Part shown: piece by piece, positions 8,505 to 16,748 of the stretch
Numbering within the stretch: the stretch's first letter is position 1
Layout: every line of letters starts with the position of its first letter
Translations under genes and position numbers: made by a program
The notes under the pieces: model-generated
What the model was told of the DNA's origin: nothing
What the model saw: the letters and a program-made list of their open reading frames with translations, nothing else
Database searches by the model: none
NCBI GenBank assembly: GCA_002441345.1
Contig: DJVU01000079.1
Coordinates: 55,797 to 92,542, forward strand
Origin: Bacteroidales bacterium UBA6248
GTDB taxonomy: Bacteria; Bacteroidota; Bacteroidia; Bacteroidales; Lentimicrobiaceae
Direction of reading: 5' to 3'
DNA: 36,746 nucleotides

Positions 8505-8586
8505 TGCGGATGAAGGGACTCGAACCCCCACGCCTCTCGGCACCAGATCCTAAGTCTGGCGCGGCTACCAATTACGCCACATCCGC
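8505..8586 (-). tRNA. tRNA-Leu (anticodon UAG)
   Basis: Read on the minus strand, the gene starts GCGGATG and ends CATCCGC plus discriminator A, giving a perfect 7-bp acceptor stem. The anticodon arm is CCAGA-CTTAGGA-TCTGG with anticodon TAG. A long class II variable arm (TGCCGAGAGGCG region) and a T-arm with GGTTCGAGTCC are present. The long variable arm together with the UAG anticodon identifies leucine. CCA is not encoded (the genome continues CTT). It stands alone with its own -7 element and terminator. Confidence 0.95.
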
Positions 8587-8595
8587 ATGAGGGTG

Positions 8596-8603
8596 CAAAT
8601 ATA
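8596..8603 (-). promoter_or_regulatory. -7 promoter element for tRNA-Leu
   Basis: The minus strand reads TATATTTG, a perfect TAnnTTTG, 9 bases before the 5' end of the mature tRNA. No -33 element stands out. Confidence 0.5.
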
Positions 8604-8734
8604 CAATTAATTGTAAATCCGGGGGTAAAATAAATTACTCAACATACAGGGTAATCCGGCCGGGTTGCGCTGCAGGCTGGAGGGTTGCATCTTGTGGAGT
8701 GTATTGTAAATGAATGCTTAAAATATGCAAATGC

Positions 8735-8797
8735 AAAGGCACGAAGCATCAACAATTTAATTACAATCAATTAAATTAAAGCAGTCTTCGTGCCTTT
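8735..8797. repeat. Nested perfect inverted repeat downstream of tpx
   Basis: Outer arms AAAGGCACGAAG (8735-8746) and CTTCGTGCCTTT (8786-8797) are perfectly complementary. Inside them a second pair, AATTTAATT (8754-8762) and AATTAAATT (8769-8777), is also perfect with a 6-base loop. It lies 24 bases after the tpx stop, so it could act as its terminator or mRNA-stabilising hairpin, although no T tract follows. The rest of the 234-base gap to the tRNA is featureless. Confidence 0.6.
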
Positions 8798-8820
8798 ATG
8801 CTTTCGCAGTGCAGGATTCG

Positions 8821-9318
8821 TTAAACAGCTTTCAGAGCTGATTCATAATCTGGTTCCTGAACGATTTCGGGGACCTGTTCGGTGTATTTAACCATTCCTT
8901 CTTCATCAATTACTACCACTGCACGCGAATGCAGTCCGGCCAGTGGACCATCTGCCAGAGTTACTCCGTATTCTTTTCCAAACGAGCCGTCGCGAAAATC
9001 GGAAGCTGTTACCACATTGTTCAATCCTTCCGTAGAACAGAAGCGACCGTGGGCAAAAGGAAGATCTTTTGACACACAAACCACAACGGTATTATCAAGC
9101 TTACCGGCTGCGGCATTAAACTGCCTAACAGAAGCTGCACAAACAGCCGTATCGAGACTGGGGAAGATGTTGAGAACTACTTTTTTACCCTTGAACTCCC
9201 TGAGTGTAACCGGACTCAGATCCGATTTTACGAGTGTAAAATCCGGGGCTTTACTGCCAATTGCGGGCAGGTTTCCCAGGCTATTAATAGTGTTTCCTTT
9301 TAAAGTGATGGATGCCAT
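8821..9318 (-). CDS. tpx: Thiol peroxidase (2-Cys peroxiredoxin)
   Basis: Tpx reduces hydrogen peroxide and organic hydroperoxides using thioredoxin. The 165-residue protein has the Tpx peroxidatic motif PSLDTAVC (Cys60) and the resolving Cys94 in GRFCSTEGL, at the same spacing as the E. coli enzyme, and the fold landmarks GSKAPDFTLV and PLAGLHSRAVVVID. I start at 9318 (MASITLKGNT), which matches family length; the open frame upstream of this is a continuation without homology. It is cytosolic, with no signal peptide. Its neighbour upstream on the same strand is the GH3 fusion gene, 83 bases away, with no functional link apparent. Confidence 0.96.
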   Translation of the reverse strand: MASITLKGNTINSLGNLPAIGSKAPDFTLVKSDLSPVTLREFKGKKVVLNIFPSLDTAVCAASVRQFNAAAGKLDNTVVVCVSKDLPFAHGRFCSTEGLNNVVTASDFRDGSFGKEYGVTLADGPLAGLHSRAVVVIDEEGMVKYTEQVPEIVQEPDYESALKAV

Positions 9319-9401
9319 TTTATTTCTTTTTATTAATGAATGATTCGGTTTGTAAAACAAAGAAAGCGGTGCGGTGTTCAATGCGCTGCCAAACGTTTTC
9401 T

Positions 9402-12332
9402 CTATTCGGTTATAGCCTGATAAATTGCTTCCTGTATCCGTGTTCTGATACTGAGTTTTGTCAGGGCATTGTTCGAAGCATCGGGATGAACGCGATTGCT
9501 GAGAAACACGTACACCAGTTCCTTTTCGGGATCGGCCCAAACAAAAGTACCGGTAAACCCGGAATGTCCGAAACTGGAAGGAGAAGCCGATTCGCAGGCT
9601 GGTGAAGCCTGTCCGGGTTCTGCCGGCTTGTCAAACCCTGCTCCTCTTCTGTTTTTGCTTCCCGGAAACTGAACGGCAGTAAAGCCGGCAATCACATCTG
9701 CCTGAAGCAAGGTATCGCCGCCGTAACTCCCGCCATTGAGCAGCATCTGCATAACAACCGCCACATCCAGTGCATCGGAGAAGAGTCCGGCATGACCGGC
9801 AACACCACCAAGCAGTGCAGCCGTTTGATCGTGTACATCCCCTATTACCAGTTGTTTCCGGAACAGGGTGTCGTTTTCGGTCGGAGCAATCCGGCTGATG
9901 CTGAACCGGTCTCTCGGATTAAAGCCCATTGTTCTAAGCCCCAAAGGATTGTAAAAGTTTCTTTCGGCAAGGCTCGTAAACGGCTGCCGGGCAATTTCTT
10001 CAAAAGCCTTTGCCAGCAAAATGAAACCCAGATCGCTGTATAGATACCCGGCCTTTGCACGGATTGGGGCATTAATGATGGAATCAATAATCCTGCCCGG
10101 CACATCTGCACGAAGGTACAAGCCGTCGGCAACGCGATGCGGATAGTTGATACTGTAATGTTTACCGAACATATCCCGTGCAGGCTCTCCCTTATCCATC
10201 ACATCTTTCCAGAAAGGGATATACGGGATAAATCCCGCCTGATGTGCCATCAGATCACGAAAGGTGACGCCAGCCGCTGCCTTATGAGCCATTGCCGGAT
10301 AATACCTGCTTAGCCGGCGGGAAGGATTGATGTCGCCATCGCCCGTCATTTTCATCGCTACCAATGTTGTCGCAAGCACTTTGGTCAGGGATGCAAGGTC
10401 ATACAGATCGTTGTTCTTTACCGGCTGCGAATTTTCATAATCCAGTGTTCCAAAGGCTTTCCGGTAGACTACCTTATTTTTCCTTACCACTACAACCTGG
10501 GCACCTGGAAAAGCCTTTTCTCGTATACCGGACAGCACCAGACTGTCGACCACAGTCAGTTTTTCCGACGACATACCGGCTGCGGCTGGCAGTGTAAAAG
10601 CGAGACGGGTCACCTGTTCGCGTATGAGGCCGGTTCCGGCAGGCCATTGCGAACTGGCGGCAACGGGCAGTTTGCCATCCACGGGAAGTGCGCCGAACAG
10701 TGCCTGAACCGACAGATCCTGCATCAGATCGTTATCCTGGTATGCGACAAGTATTGAAGCCAGAGAAGACGAGTTCCGGAAGGAAGCCAGACTGTATGGG
10801 CTGGCATATAAGTTCAGAATGGTTTGTTTGACCAGGGCCAGCGAATCGATGAAGTGAGCGGCACGGGCACCGATGCCGAAATTCTTTTGCGGCAGATCGC
10901 TGGTTTTTACAAAACCGGCAATCACCAGATTATAGGGCTCCAGTTGTTCCATAAGTGCGGCTCTTTCGGCCGGGCCGGGATCTTTGCTCAGAAAAAAATG
11001 CCCTACGGGCGCATAATCGGCAGCCCGTTGCTGAAATGGAGCAATGCTAAAGTCGCCAATGGCGAGTGTTGCAATCCTGAGTGTATCGAGTCCTGTGAGA
11101 GGCACTATATCTCCGGGATCATGCACCAGGGTTATTGAAGCAGCATTAGCGGCAACGTTGACCAGCATGGCGGTTTCCGTGTTCAGGGAAGCGTTGAGAC
11201 CGTGGAGCGGGATGGGCTGGTTGTTCCAAAGGCCCGATTCGTATTTCCATTGAAGTACCCTGCGGCATTTCTCATCAATCAGTTGACTGGAAATTAAACC
11301 ATTGCTTATTGCCTGCTGAATATTTTTAATGGCTTTGCGCACATCGGCGGGAAGGAGCAGAATATCGTTGCCGGCATCAAGCGCCAGAACTTCTGCCAAC
11401 CGGGGATCGGCAAAATCGGTAAGTCCTTTCATATCCATTCCGTCGGTAATCACCATCCCTTTAAAACCCAGTTGTTCGCGCAGCAATCCCGTGATTACCG
11501 GCTTTGAGAGTGAAGAAATGGAACGCGCGGCTGTGTCGATGGCCGGGATGCGCAGGTGTGCGATCATCATGCCCTTAAGTCCGCGATCCACCAGGTAACG
11601 AAACGGGAACAGTTCGAGGGAATCGATTTCTTGCCATGACTTATCGATTACCGGAAGAGTATAATGCGAATCGTTTCCGGTATCCCCGTGTCCGGGAAAG
11701 TGTTTGGCCACGGCAATCAGTCCTTCATCCTGCATTCCTTTCATATACCAGTAGGAGCGTTCGGCCACTTCAAGCCTGTTTTCGCCGAACGAACGGGCAT
11801 TGATTACCGGATTCAGCGGGTTGTTATTGACATCTGCAACGGGAGCAAAATTCACATGAACACCTATTCGTTTGAGCTGGAGTGCAATTTCGCGACCCAT
11901 ACGGTAGATATGCTGATGATCGCGGAGAGCGCCGAGGGTCATTTGTTTTGGAAAACTGATGATGCTGTCGAGCCGCATGGCGGGCCCCCATTCTGCATCC
12001 AGCGCAACCAGCAGCGGAGTTTTGACTGCTGCCTGCAAGCGGTTGGTCACAATGGCCTGCCGTACCGGACCACCCTGAAAGAAGCAAACGCCTCCCAGGT
12101 TGAGTTCGCCCACGAGGCGGGTAAGTTCGCTGCAGTAAACCTCATCGCGGTTGGAATAGGCCCGGATCATTATCAGCTGGGCAATGCGTTCCCCGGGTGT
12201 CAGGGATGAAAAAACCGAATCAACCCAGGCTTCGGCGCCAGGCTCAGGTCTTTCCAGGGACTGGGCATTTAGGGCAGAATGACAAAAAACTACAACAAAT
12301 AGAACGAGAAGAATCAGGCGTATATTTTTCAT
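9402..12332 (-). CDS. GH3 (NagZ-type) beta-N-acetylhexosaminidase fused to serine beta-lactamase-family domain
   Basis: A 976-residue exported enzyme with two catalytic modules. After a signal peptide (MKNIRLILLVLFVVVFCHSA), residues about 35-390 form a glycoside hydrolase family 3 domain. It contains the NagZ-class signature KHFPGHGDTGNDSH (about 210-223), whose His-Asp pair is the catalytic acid/base in NagZ, and VITDGMDM with the nucleophile Asp. A GH3 C-terminal-type linker follows. From about 590 the protein is a class C beta-lactamase/DD-peptidase fold: SLTK at about 648 (catalytic Ser and Lys), YSDLGF as the Tyr motif, and a GHAGLFS region. Such fusions are known in Bacteroidota and suggest peptidoglycan or muropeptide turnover in the periplasm. 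Which of the two activities dominates cannot be told from sequence. Confidence 0.92.
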   Translation of the reverse strand: MKNIRLILLVLFVVVFCHSALNAQSLERPEPGAEAWVDSVFSSLTPGERIAQLIMIRAYSNRDEVYCSELTRLVGELNLGGVCFFQGGPVRQAIVTNRLQAAVKTPLLVALDAEWGPAMRLDSIISFPKQMTLGALRDHQHIYRMGREIALQLKRIGVHVNFAPVADVNNNPLNPVINARSFGENRLEVAERSYWYMKGMQDEGLIAVAKHFPGHGDTGNDSHYTLPVIDKSWQEIDSLELFPFRYLVDRGLKGMMIAHLRIPAIDTAARSISSLSKPVITGLLREQLGFKGMVITDGMDMKGLTDFADPRLAEVLALDAGNDILLLPADVRKAIKNIQQAISNGLISSQLIDEKCRRVLQWKYESGLWNNQPIPLHGLNASLNTETAMLVNVAANAASITLVHDPGDIVPLTGLDTLRIATLAIGDFSIAPFQQRAADYAPVGHFFLSKDPGPAERAALMEQLEPYNLVIAGFVKTSDLPQKNFGIGARAAHFIDSLALVKQTILNLYASPYSLASFRNSSSLASILVAYQDNDLMQDLSVQALFGALPVDGKLPVAASSQWPAGTGLIREQVTRLAFTLPAAAGMSSEKLTVVDSLVLSGIREKAFPGAQVVVVRKNKVVYRKAFGTLDYENSQPVKNNDLYDLASLTKVLATTLVAMKMTGDGDINPSRRLSRYYPAMAHKAAAGVTFRDLMAHQAGFIPYIPFWKDVMDKGEPARDMFGKHYSINYPHRVADGLYLRADVPGRIIDSIINAPIRAKAGYLYSDLGFILLAKAFEEIARQPFTSLAERNFYNPLGLRTMGFNPRDRFSISRIAPTENDTLFRKQLVIGDVHDQTAALLGGVAGHAGLFSDALDVAVVMQMLLNGGSYGGDTLLQADVIAGFTAVQFPGSKNRRGAGFDKPAEPGQASPACESASPSSFGHSGFTGTFVWADPEKELVYVFLSNRVHPDASNNALTKLSIRTRIQEAIYQAITE

Positions 12333-12387
12333 GCAGGGTATATAATTTTCAGGATTTTATAGGTACCGGAAGGCATCCTTCACGCTT

Positions 12388-12395
12388 CAAAAATA
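12388..12395 (-). promoter_or_regulatory. -7 promoter element for the GH3 fusion gene
   Basis: The minus strand reads TATTTTTG, a perfect TAnnTTTG, about 55 bases before the start codon of the GH3 gene. No convincing -33 element. Confidence 0.35.
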
Positions 12396-12553
12396 CGCTG
12401 TTTGAAAGAAAATATTGTTCATTTTTTTTGGATATAACGAAATGGAGTTGAAAAAGGATTATTTTCGCAGATACCGGAAATAAGGAAAAACTGCATATTA
12501 ATCCCAATGGTTTTTTATCCGGAATCATCAGAAGGCAACCTCCACAAAGGAAA

Positions 12554-13933
12554 ATGTACAGAAGACTGCTATTCCTGTTATTGATTCTGCCCCTTATTGC
12601 AAGCGGACAGAATCCGGCCAGATCCGGAAAGGAAGAACCCTTAAGCAGGATACTTTTTGTTTTTGACGCCTCGCAGAGCATGTATGCCCGGTGGCAGAGC
12701 GACATGAAGATCAACATTGCCAAAAAGCTGATGGTGAATCTTCTCGACAGTCTTGCTACCTTTCAGAACCTGGAGATCGCTCTAAGGGTTTACGGTCATC
12801 AGAAAAACTACCCACCACCCGACTGTTACGACACCCGCCTGGAAGTTCCGTTTGCTCCCGGCAACATATCCAGTATTAAAGCTAAAATACTGAGTCTCAC
12901 CCCAAGGGGTACCACTCCCATCGCGTATTCACTGCAACAGGTGGTGAATGACTTCCCGCCCTGCAGCAATTGCAGAAACATCATCATTTTGATAACGGAT
13001 GGAATTGAGGAATGCGGTGGCGATCCCTGTGCGGCATCGGCCGAACTGCAGAAGCACGGCATAGCGCTGAAGCCTTTTATCATTGGCATAGGCAAGGACT
13101 TCAGGGATGTATTTAACTGCGTGGGGACCTATTTTGATGCTTCCAGCGAAACAGCGTTCCAGAAGGCTTTGAATACTGTGATTGTTCAGGCACTGAATTC
13201 AACCAGCATGCAGGTTAACCTGCTCGACATAAACAACAGGCCTTCGGAGTCAAACGTAAACATGACCTTTTACGACCGTGCTTCGGGAAAAATGAAATAC
13301 AATTTCATCCACACCTTAAATCACAGGGGATTACCTGATACATTAATTCTTGATCCGCTGATTACGTATGATCTCGTGGTTCATACCATCCCTCCGGTAA
13401 GGCTCGACAGCATCACACTGAGTCCGGGAAGTCATCTTACCGCCTCCTTAAGCGCACCACAGGGGTATCTGGATTTACGGATGGGAACAAACGAGCGGAT
13501 TGTAAAGAATCTGTTTGCCATTGTTAAAGAGCACGGAGATCACAAAACCCTTAACGTTCAGAATTTCGGAGACACAAAAAAATATCTGTGCGGAAGTTAC
13601 GATCTTGAGATCCTTACTTTACCAAGGATTTACATGACCGATGTAAAGATCAGGCAGGGAAAAACGACGACCATCGACATTCCCTTGCCCGGTATCGTCG
13701 TAATCCGGAAAAGTGTGAACGGGTTCGGAAGTTTGTATGTTGAACGCAACAACGGAGTGGAATGGATCTACGACCTGCGCGAGAACGTTTTACAGGAAAC
13801 ACTGGTACTTCAACCCGGAAATTACAGGGTTGTTTACCGTTCGAAGAATGCGGAGCGGTCGATGTATTCTATCGAAAACACGTTTACCATACATCCCGGC
13901 GGTACAAGCAATGTGAACCTTTTTTCGTATTAG
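12554..13933 (+). CDS. Exported von Willebrand factor A domain protein
   Basis: A 459-residue secreted or periplasmic protein. Residues 1-18 are a signal peptide (MYRRLLFLLLILPLIASG). A VWA domain occupies about 31-215 with a complete metal-ion adhesion site: DASQS (Asp38, Ser40, Ser42), the Thr in RGTTPIAYS and the Asp in LITDGIEECG. Four cysteines near 137-163 (FPPCSNC, EECGGDPC) could form disulfides. The C-terminal half is beta-rich, with repeated sandwich-like units (PGIVVIRKSV, QPGNYRVVYR, IHPGGTSNV). VWA proteins of this type mediate metal-dependent protein binding. The ribosome-binding site AAAGGA precedes the ATG. Both neighbours point away, so it appears monocistronic. Its partner is unknown. 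Confidence 0.85.
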   Translation: MYRRLLFLLLILPLIASGQNPARSGKEEPLSRILFVFDASQSMYARWQSDMKINIAKKLMVNLLDSLATFQNLEIALRVYGHQKNYPPPDCYDTRLEVPFAPGNISSIKAKILSLTPRGTTPIAYSLQQVVNDFPPCSNCRNIIILITDGIEECGGDPCAASAELQKHGIALKPFIIGIGKDFRDVFNCVGTYFDASSETAFQKALNTVIVQALNSTSMQVNLLDINNRPSESNVNMTFYDRASGKMKYNFIHTLNHRGLPDTLILDPLITYDLVVHTIPPVRLDSITLSPGSHLTASLSAPQGYLDLRMGTNERIVKNLFAIVKEHGDHKTLNVQNFGDTKKYLCGSYDLEILTLPRIYMTDVKIRQGKTTTIDIPLPGIVVIRKSVNGFGSLYVERNNGVEWIYDLRENVLQETLVLQPGNYRVVYRSKNAERSMYSIENTFTIHPGGTSNVNLFSY

Positions 13934-13959
13934 CACAGTACTTTTTTAAATGAACAGAT

Positions 13960-13986
13960 AACGGCTGCAGGCCGGGTTCAGCCGTT
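13960..13986. terminator. Hairpin between VWA gene and Crp/Fnr gene ends
   Basis: AACGGCTG (13960-13967) pairs with CAGCCGTT (13979-13986) around an 11-base loop. The right arm covers the last codons of the Crp/Fnr gene. Both genes converge here; no strong T tract is present. Confidence 0.4.
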
Positions 13987-14670
13987 TCTGCTGATGCGTT
14001 CGAGCATGGGATAATTCAGAATTTCAATCATATCGCCTTCGGTGCGAATGAGTTCATCGTCGCGAAACGTTTTCAGAATCCGGATTGCACTTTCCTTCGT
14101 CATACCCGACATATCGGCAAGATCCTGGCGTGAAAGAGAGCTGACAAATGGATTGGAGTTATAAACAGCTTTTGAAAGATCAAGCAGAACATCAGCCATA
14201 CGACCCGGCATCTGTTTCTGTACGAGGCTCGACATTTGTTCGATAAACCGGATGGACTGTTCGCTTACTTTTGTCATAAAAGCAGAAGCAAAATCAGGGT
14301 TCTCGCGCAGCAGTTTTTCAAAAACATCAATTCCAACAAGGCAAGCCGTAGTTTCTTCGCAGGCGATGGCTGAGAAATGATGGCGTTTATCGGTAAAAGC
14401 TCCCGGGACAAAAATATAATCGACAGGTTTAGCAAAACCGATGATTATTCGCTTATCGTTTTCATCTTCACGATAAAGTTTCAGCATACCTTTGGTAATG
14501 CACACAAAATCGTGGCATGGCGACCCTTGTTTAAAGACCACCTCTCCCGTGTGGTAACGAATGCTGACACGGCATGCGTTTACCTGGGCAAGCTCACCTT
14601 CCGCAAGGTTTGTAAATATATCTGAACGCTGCATACAATGCAGGCAATGTGATTCGATTGTATTGGCCAT
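13978..14670 (-). CDS. Crp/Fnr-family transcriptional regulator with N-terminal cysteines
   Basis: A 230-residue regulator. A cyclic-nucleotide-binding-type jelly roll spans about 20-130 (GEVVFKQGSPCHDFVCITKG), followed by a long dimer helix and a Crp-type winged helix (LSRQDLADMSGMTKESAIRI). The N-terminus has Cys-x-x-Cys (Cys8, Cys11) and further cysteines (Cys33 and two in PCHDFVC), reminiscent of FNR-type iron-sulfur or redox sensing. The exact FNR spacing is not kept and the cAMP-binding Arg is not evident. It is divergent from the cytochrome locus that starts about 200 bases away, so control of anaerobic electron transport is a reasonable inference. Whether it senses oxygen, NO or something else is open. 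Confidence 0.88.
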   Translation of the reverse strand: MANTIESHCLHCMQRSDIFTNLAEGELAQVNACRVSIRYHTGEVVFKQGSPCHDFVCITKGMLKLYREDENDKRIIIGFAKPVDYIFVPGAFTDKRHHFSAIACEETTACLVGIDVFEKLLRENPDFASAFMTKVSEQSIRFIEQMSSLVQKQMPGRMADVLLDLSKAVYNSNPFVSSLSRQDLADMSGMTKESAIRILKTFRDDELIRTEGDMIEILNYPMLERISRNG

Positions 14671-14747
14671 AAACCCCTTCTAAGATTCCAGTGAAATTAC
14701 CGGCATCCGGCAATGCTAAGATAATAAAATATTATTTGTCAAGCTAA

Positions 14748-14769
14748 TTGATGATATAAGTCATTTCAA
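14748..14769. promoter_or_regulatory. Candidate Crp/Fnr operator between crp-like gene and cytochrome locus
   Basis: TTGATGA-TATAAG-TCATTTCAA contains the inverted repeat ATGA-N6-TCAT, with outer TTG/CAA also symmetric. The 6-base centre is the geometry of CRP/FNR sites. It lies 78 bases from the regulator start and 105 bases from the first cytochrome start. Binding is an inference. Confidence 0.35.
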
Positions 14770-14873
14770 AGCAGGATAAAATCCTCTTTTCGTATGCAAA
14801 TATATCACTATTTGGCGAGTAATTCATAGTTAGATAAGTAGTTTCTTTGATTCATCAAGTTAAAGCTATCCTA

Positions 14874-15260
14874 ATGATGAAAAGAAAGACCCTTATTTCC
14901 CTGATTGTGTGGTTACTGATACCAACATCTGCAATCCTGGTGCAGAGCTGCGAATACGATTTTGTAGAGCCAGACCGCACACCTGTGACTACTGAAGTAA
15001 GTTTTGCAGAAGACATCATACCTATATTTAATGCCAGCTGCAATTTCTCGGGATGTCATGCTGCCGGAGCCATTCCTCCCGATTTGACAGCAGCCGGAGC
15101 ATTTGCCAGTCTTAACCAGCTTGGCATGATCGACACGGCCAGTCCTTCGGCCAGTGTGCTTTATACCAGCATGACTACAGGCAGCATGAAGAATTATTCA
15201 ACCGCACAGCAGGCAAAGCTTATCCTGGCCTGGATTCAACAGGGAGCAATAAATAATTAA
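14874..15260 (+). CDS. Small monoheme cytochrome c-type lipoprotein with CX4CH motif
   Basis: A 128-residue lipid-anchored periplasmic or outer-membrane protein. The ATG at 14874 (MMKRKTLISL) gives a lipoprotein signal ending LVQSC (Cys26); the frame can be read further upstream only from a TTG. The mature part contains IIPIFNASCNFSGCH, a heme-c site with four residues between the cysteines (Cys56, Cys61, His62). Such CX4CH sites are known in tetraheme cytochromes c3. A Met-rich stretch (YTSMTTGSMKNYS) could supply the sixth ligand. The pattern PIFNxSCxxSGCH is widespread in Bacteroidota lipoproteins. It opens the cytochrome locus; the next gene starts 26 bases later. Confidence 0.72.
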   Translation: MMKRKTLISLIVWLLIPTSAILVQSCEYDFVEPDRTPVTTEVSFAEDIIPIFNASCNFSGCHAAGAIPPDLTAAGAFASLNQLGMIDTASPSASVLYTSMTTGSMKNYSTAQQAKLILAWIQQGAINN

Positions 15261-15286
15261 TGTAGAACGGAAAGACCTGCAATCCC

Positions 15287-16186
15287 ATGAAAAAAATATA
15301 CAGATTCAGCATTTTACTTCTGTCGGCAGTATTACTGGCTCAGTCGTCAGTCTTTGCGCAGGATGAAGCGGTTGAAGAGAAACCGAAAGAGCGCCCGGAG
15401 CGCCCTGCTTTTGAGAGTGGTCTGCTTTTTGATAATGCAACTACTACAATTCCTGCAGCCAATACACTGGAGATGGTAATTCAGCACCGGTTTGGATCAG
15501 TTGAAAACGGAATTACCGATTTATACGGCATCTGGGCGCCCTCCAACATCAGGCTGGGATTGAATTACAGCATCCTCGACAACCTTGTTGTTGGTGTTGG
15601 TACAACCAAATTTAACAAGATGACCGATATTCAGGCCAAATACAACATCGTGCAACAGACACGTTCCAACAGCATCCCGGTAACGGTTTCTGTTTATGAA
15701 GTCGTTGGCATCGACGGAAGTCCGGACTCGAAGTTTGGCGTCAACTACAAGTTTTCGAACCGCATTTCGTACTTTACACAGGTGATCGTTGCCCGACGGT
15801 TCAACAGTAAGCTTTCGCTGATGGTAGCTCCTTCTTTTACCCATTACAACTCAACAGACACACTGGTTGACCACGACCGCATTGCGCTAACGGTTGCCGG
15901 AAGATATAAATTCTCTCCCCAGAGTTCGCTTATTATCTCGGGGGATTTCCCGTTCCGGATTCAGGGCATCTCTGAATTCAGCAAAGAGGCCAACGAAACT
16001 ATCAGCCATCCGAAAGCAAATATTTGCATAGGGCTGGAGGTAGCAACAAGCACGCATGCATTCCACATTTATGCCGGAACATCGCAAGGCATACTCCCTC
16101 AGGAAAACATACTGTACAACCAGAATGAGTTTTTCAAAGGGAACATAATCCTCGGTCTTAATGTCACCAGACTCTGGAGTTTCTAA
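15287..16186 (+). CDS. DUF5777-family outer-membrane beta-barrel protein
   Basis: A 299-residue protein with a signal peptide (MKKIYRFSILLLSAVLLAQS, ending VFAQ), a short charged spacer rich in Glu, Lys, Pro and Arg, then alternating amphipathic strands ending in the C-terminal Phe typical of outer-membrane barrels (LNVTRLWSF). The sequence FESGLLFDNATTTIPAANTLE and IQHRFGSVENGI is characteristic of DUF5777, a Bacteroidota barrel family that I associate with cytochrome and redox gene neighbourhoods. It sits between a lipid-anchored cytochrome and a soluble cytochrome c, in one transcription unit, so a role as outer-membrane partner of these cytochromes is possible. No activity is established from the sequence. 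Confidence 0.82.
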   Translation: MKKIYRFSILLLSAVLLAQSSVFAQDEAVEEKPKERPERPAFESGLLFDNATTTIPAANTLEMVIQHRFGSVENGITDLYGIWAPSNIRLGLNYSILDNLVVGVGTTKFNKMTDIQAKYNIVQQTRSNSIPVTVSVYEVVGIDGSPDSKFGVNYKFSNRISYFTQVIVARRFNSKLSLMVAPSFTHYNSTDTLVDHDRIALTVAGRYKFSPQSSLIISGDFPFRIQGISEFSKEANETISHPKANICIGLEVATSTHAFHIYAGTSQGILPQENILYNQNEFFKGNIILGLNVTRLWSF

Positions 16187-16237
16187 ATGCTTTTAATTAA
16201 TCGACAACTAATTTTAATAACCTAAAATCCGATTACA

Positions 16238-16654
16238 ATGAAAAACACAGTAAAACTTCTGTCACTTCTGATTGCCGCTCTGGCATTCGCAACGATCAAT
16301 ATGGCCATGACACAGAAAGAGGGTGAGCCCTGGGTTATCCCTGCAAAATACAAGAGTATGAAGAGCACGATTAAAGCAGGTGATCCTTCGATCAACACTA
16401 CCGGAAAAGAGCTCTACAACCAGCACTGCAGGTCATGCCACGGCACCAAAGGACTGGGTGACGGCCCCAAAGCCAAGAATCTGAAGACCGATTGCGGAGA
16501 TTTCTCCTCTAAGGCTTTCCAGGATCAGGCCGATGGTGAGATCTACTATCAGTCGTTTGTAGGACGCGGTGATATGCCCAATTTCGAAAAGAAAATCACG
16601 GACGAATCTGACCGCTGGGCAGTAGTGTACTACATCCGCACCATGAAGAAATAA
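16238..16654 (+). CDS. Periplasmic class I cytochrome c
   Basis: A 138-residue monoheme cytochrome c. A signal peptide or N-terminal anchor covers residues 1-24 (MKNTVKLLSLLIAALAFATI). The heme site is CRSCH (Cys64-His68) followed by GTKGLGDGPKAKNL, a typical class I sequence. Met113 in VGRGDMPNF is the probable sixth ligand, and the C-terminal helix WAVVYYIRTMK is conserved in the family. It probably shuttles electrons in the periplasm between the membrane cytochromes of this locus and an acceptor not encoded here. A strong terminator follows immediately, so it closes the first transcription unit of the locus. Confidence 0.92.
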   Translation: MKNTVKLLSLLIAALAFATINMAMTQKEGEPWVIPAKYKSMKSTIKAGDPSINTTGKELYNQHCRSCHGTKGLGDGPKAKNLKTDCGDFSSKAFQDQADGEIYYQSFVGRGDMPNFEKKITDESDRWAVVYYIRTMKK

Positions 16655-16664
16655 ATCTTCCGGA

Positions 16665-16703
16665 AACTCAGGTTCCGGAAATTCCGGAACCTGAGTTCTT
16701 TTT
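16665..16703 (+). terminator. Intrinsic terminator after cytochrome c gene
   Basis: Arms AACTCAGGTTCCGGAA (16665-16680) and TTCCGGAACCTGAGTT (16682-16697) are perfectly complementary, followed by CTTTTT. It separates the cytochrome locus into two transcription units. Confidence 0.85.
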
Positions 16704-16748
16704 ATGTACTAGCATACAAAGCTTCAGGTAATTAAAAGCTATTTAATA

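Noticed and set aside
9319..9540. N-terminal extension of Tpx in the open frame
   Set aside because: The extension overlaps the GH3 gene end and has no family similarity; Tpx length and motif positions fit the start at 9318.
11664..12209. Open frame of 181 codons opposite the GH3 domain
   Set aside because: Shadow; the minus strand carries the conserved GH3 active-site motifs.
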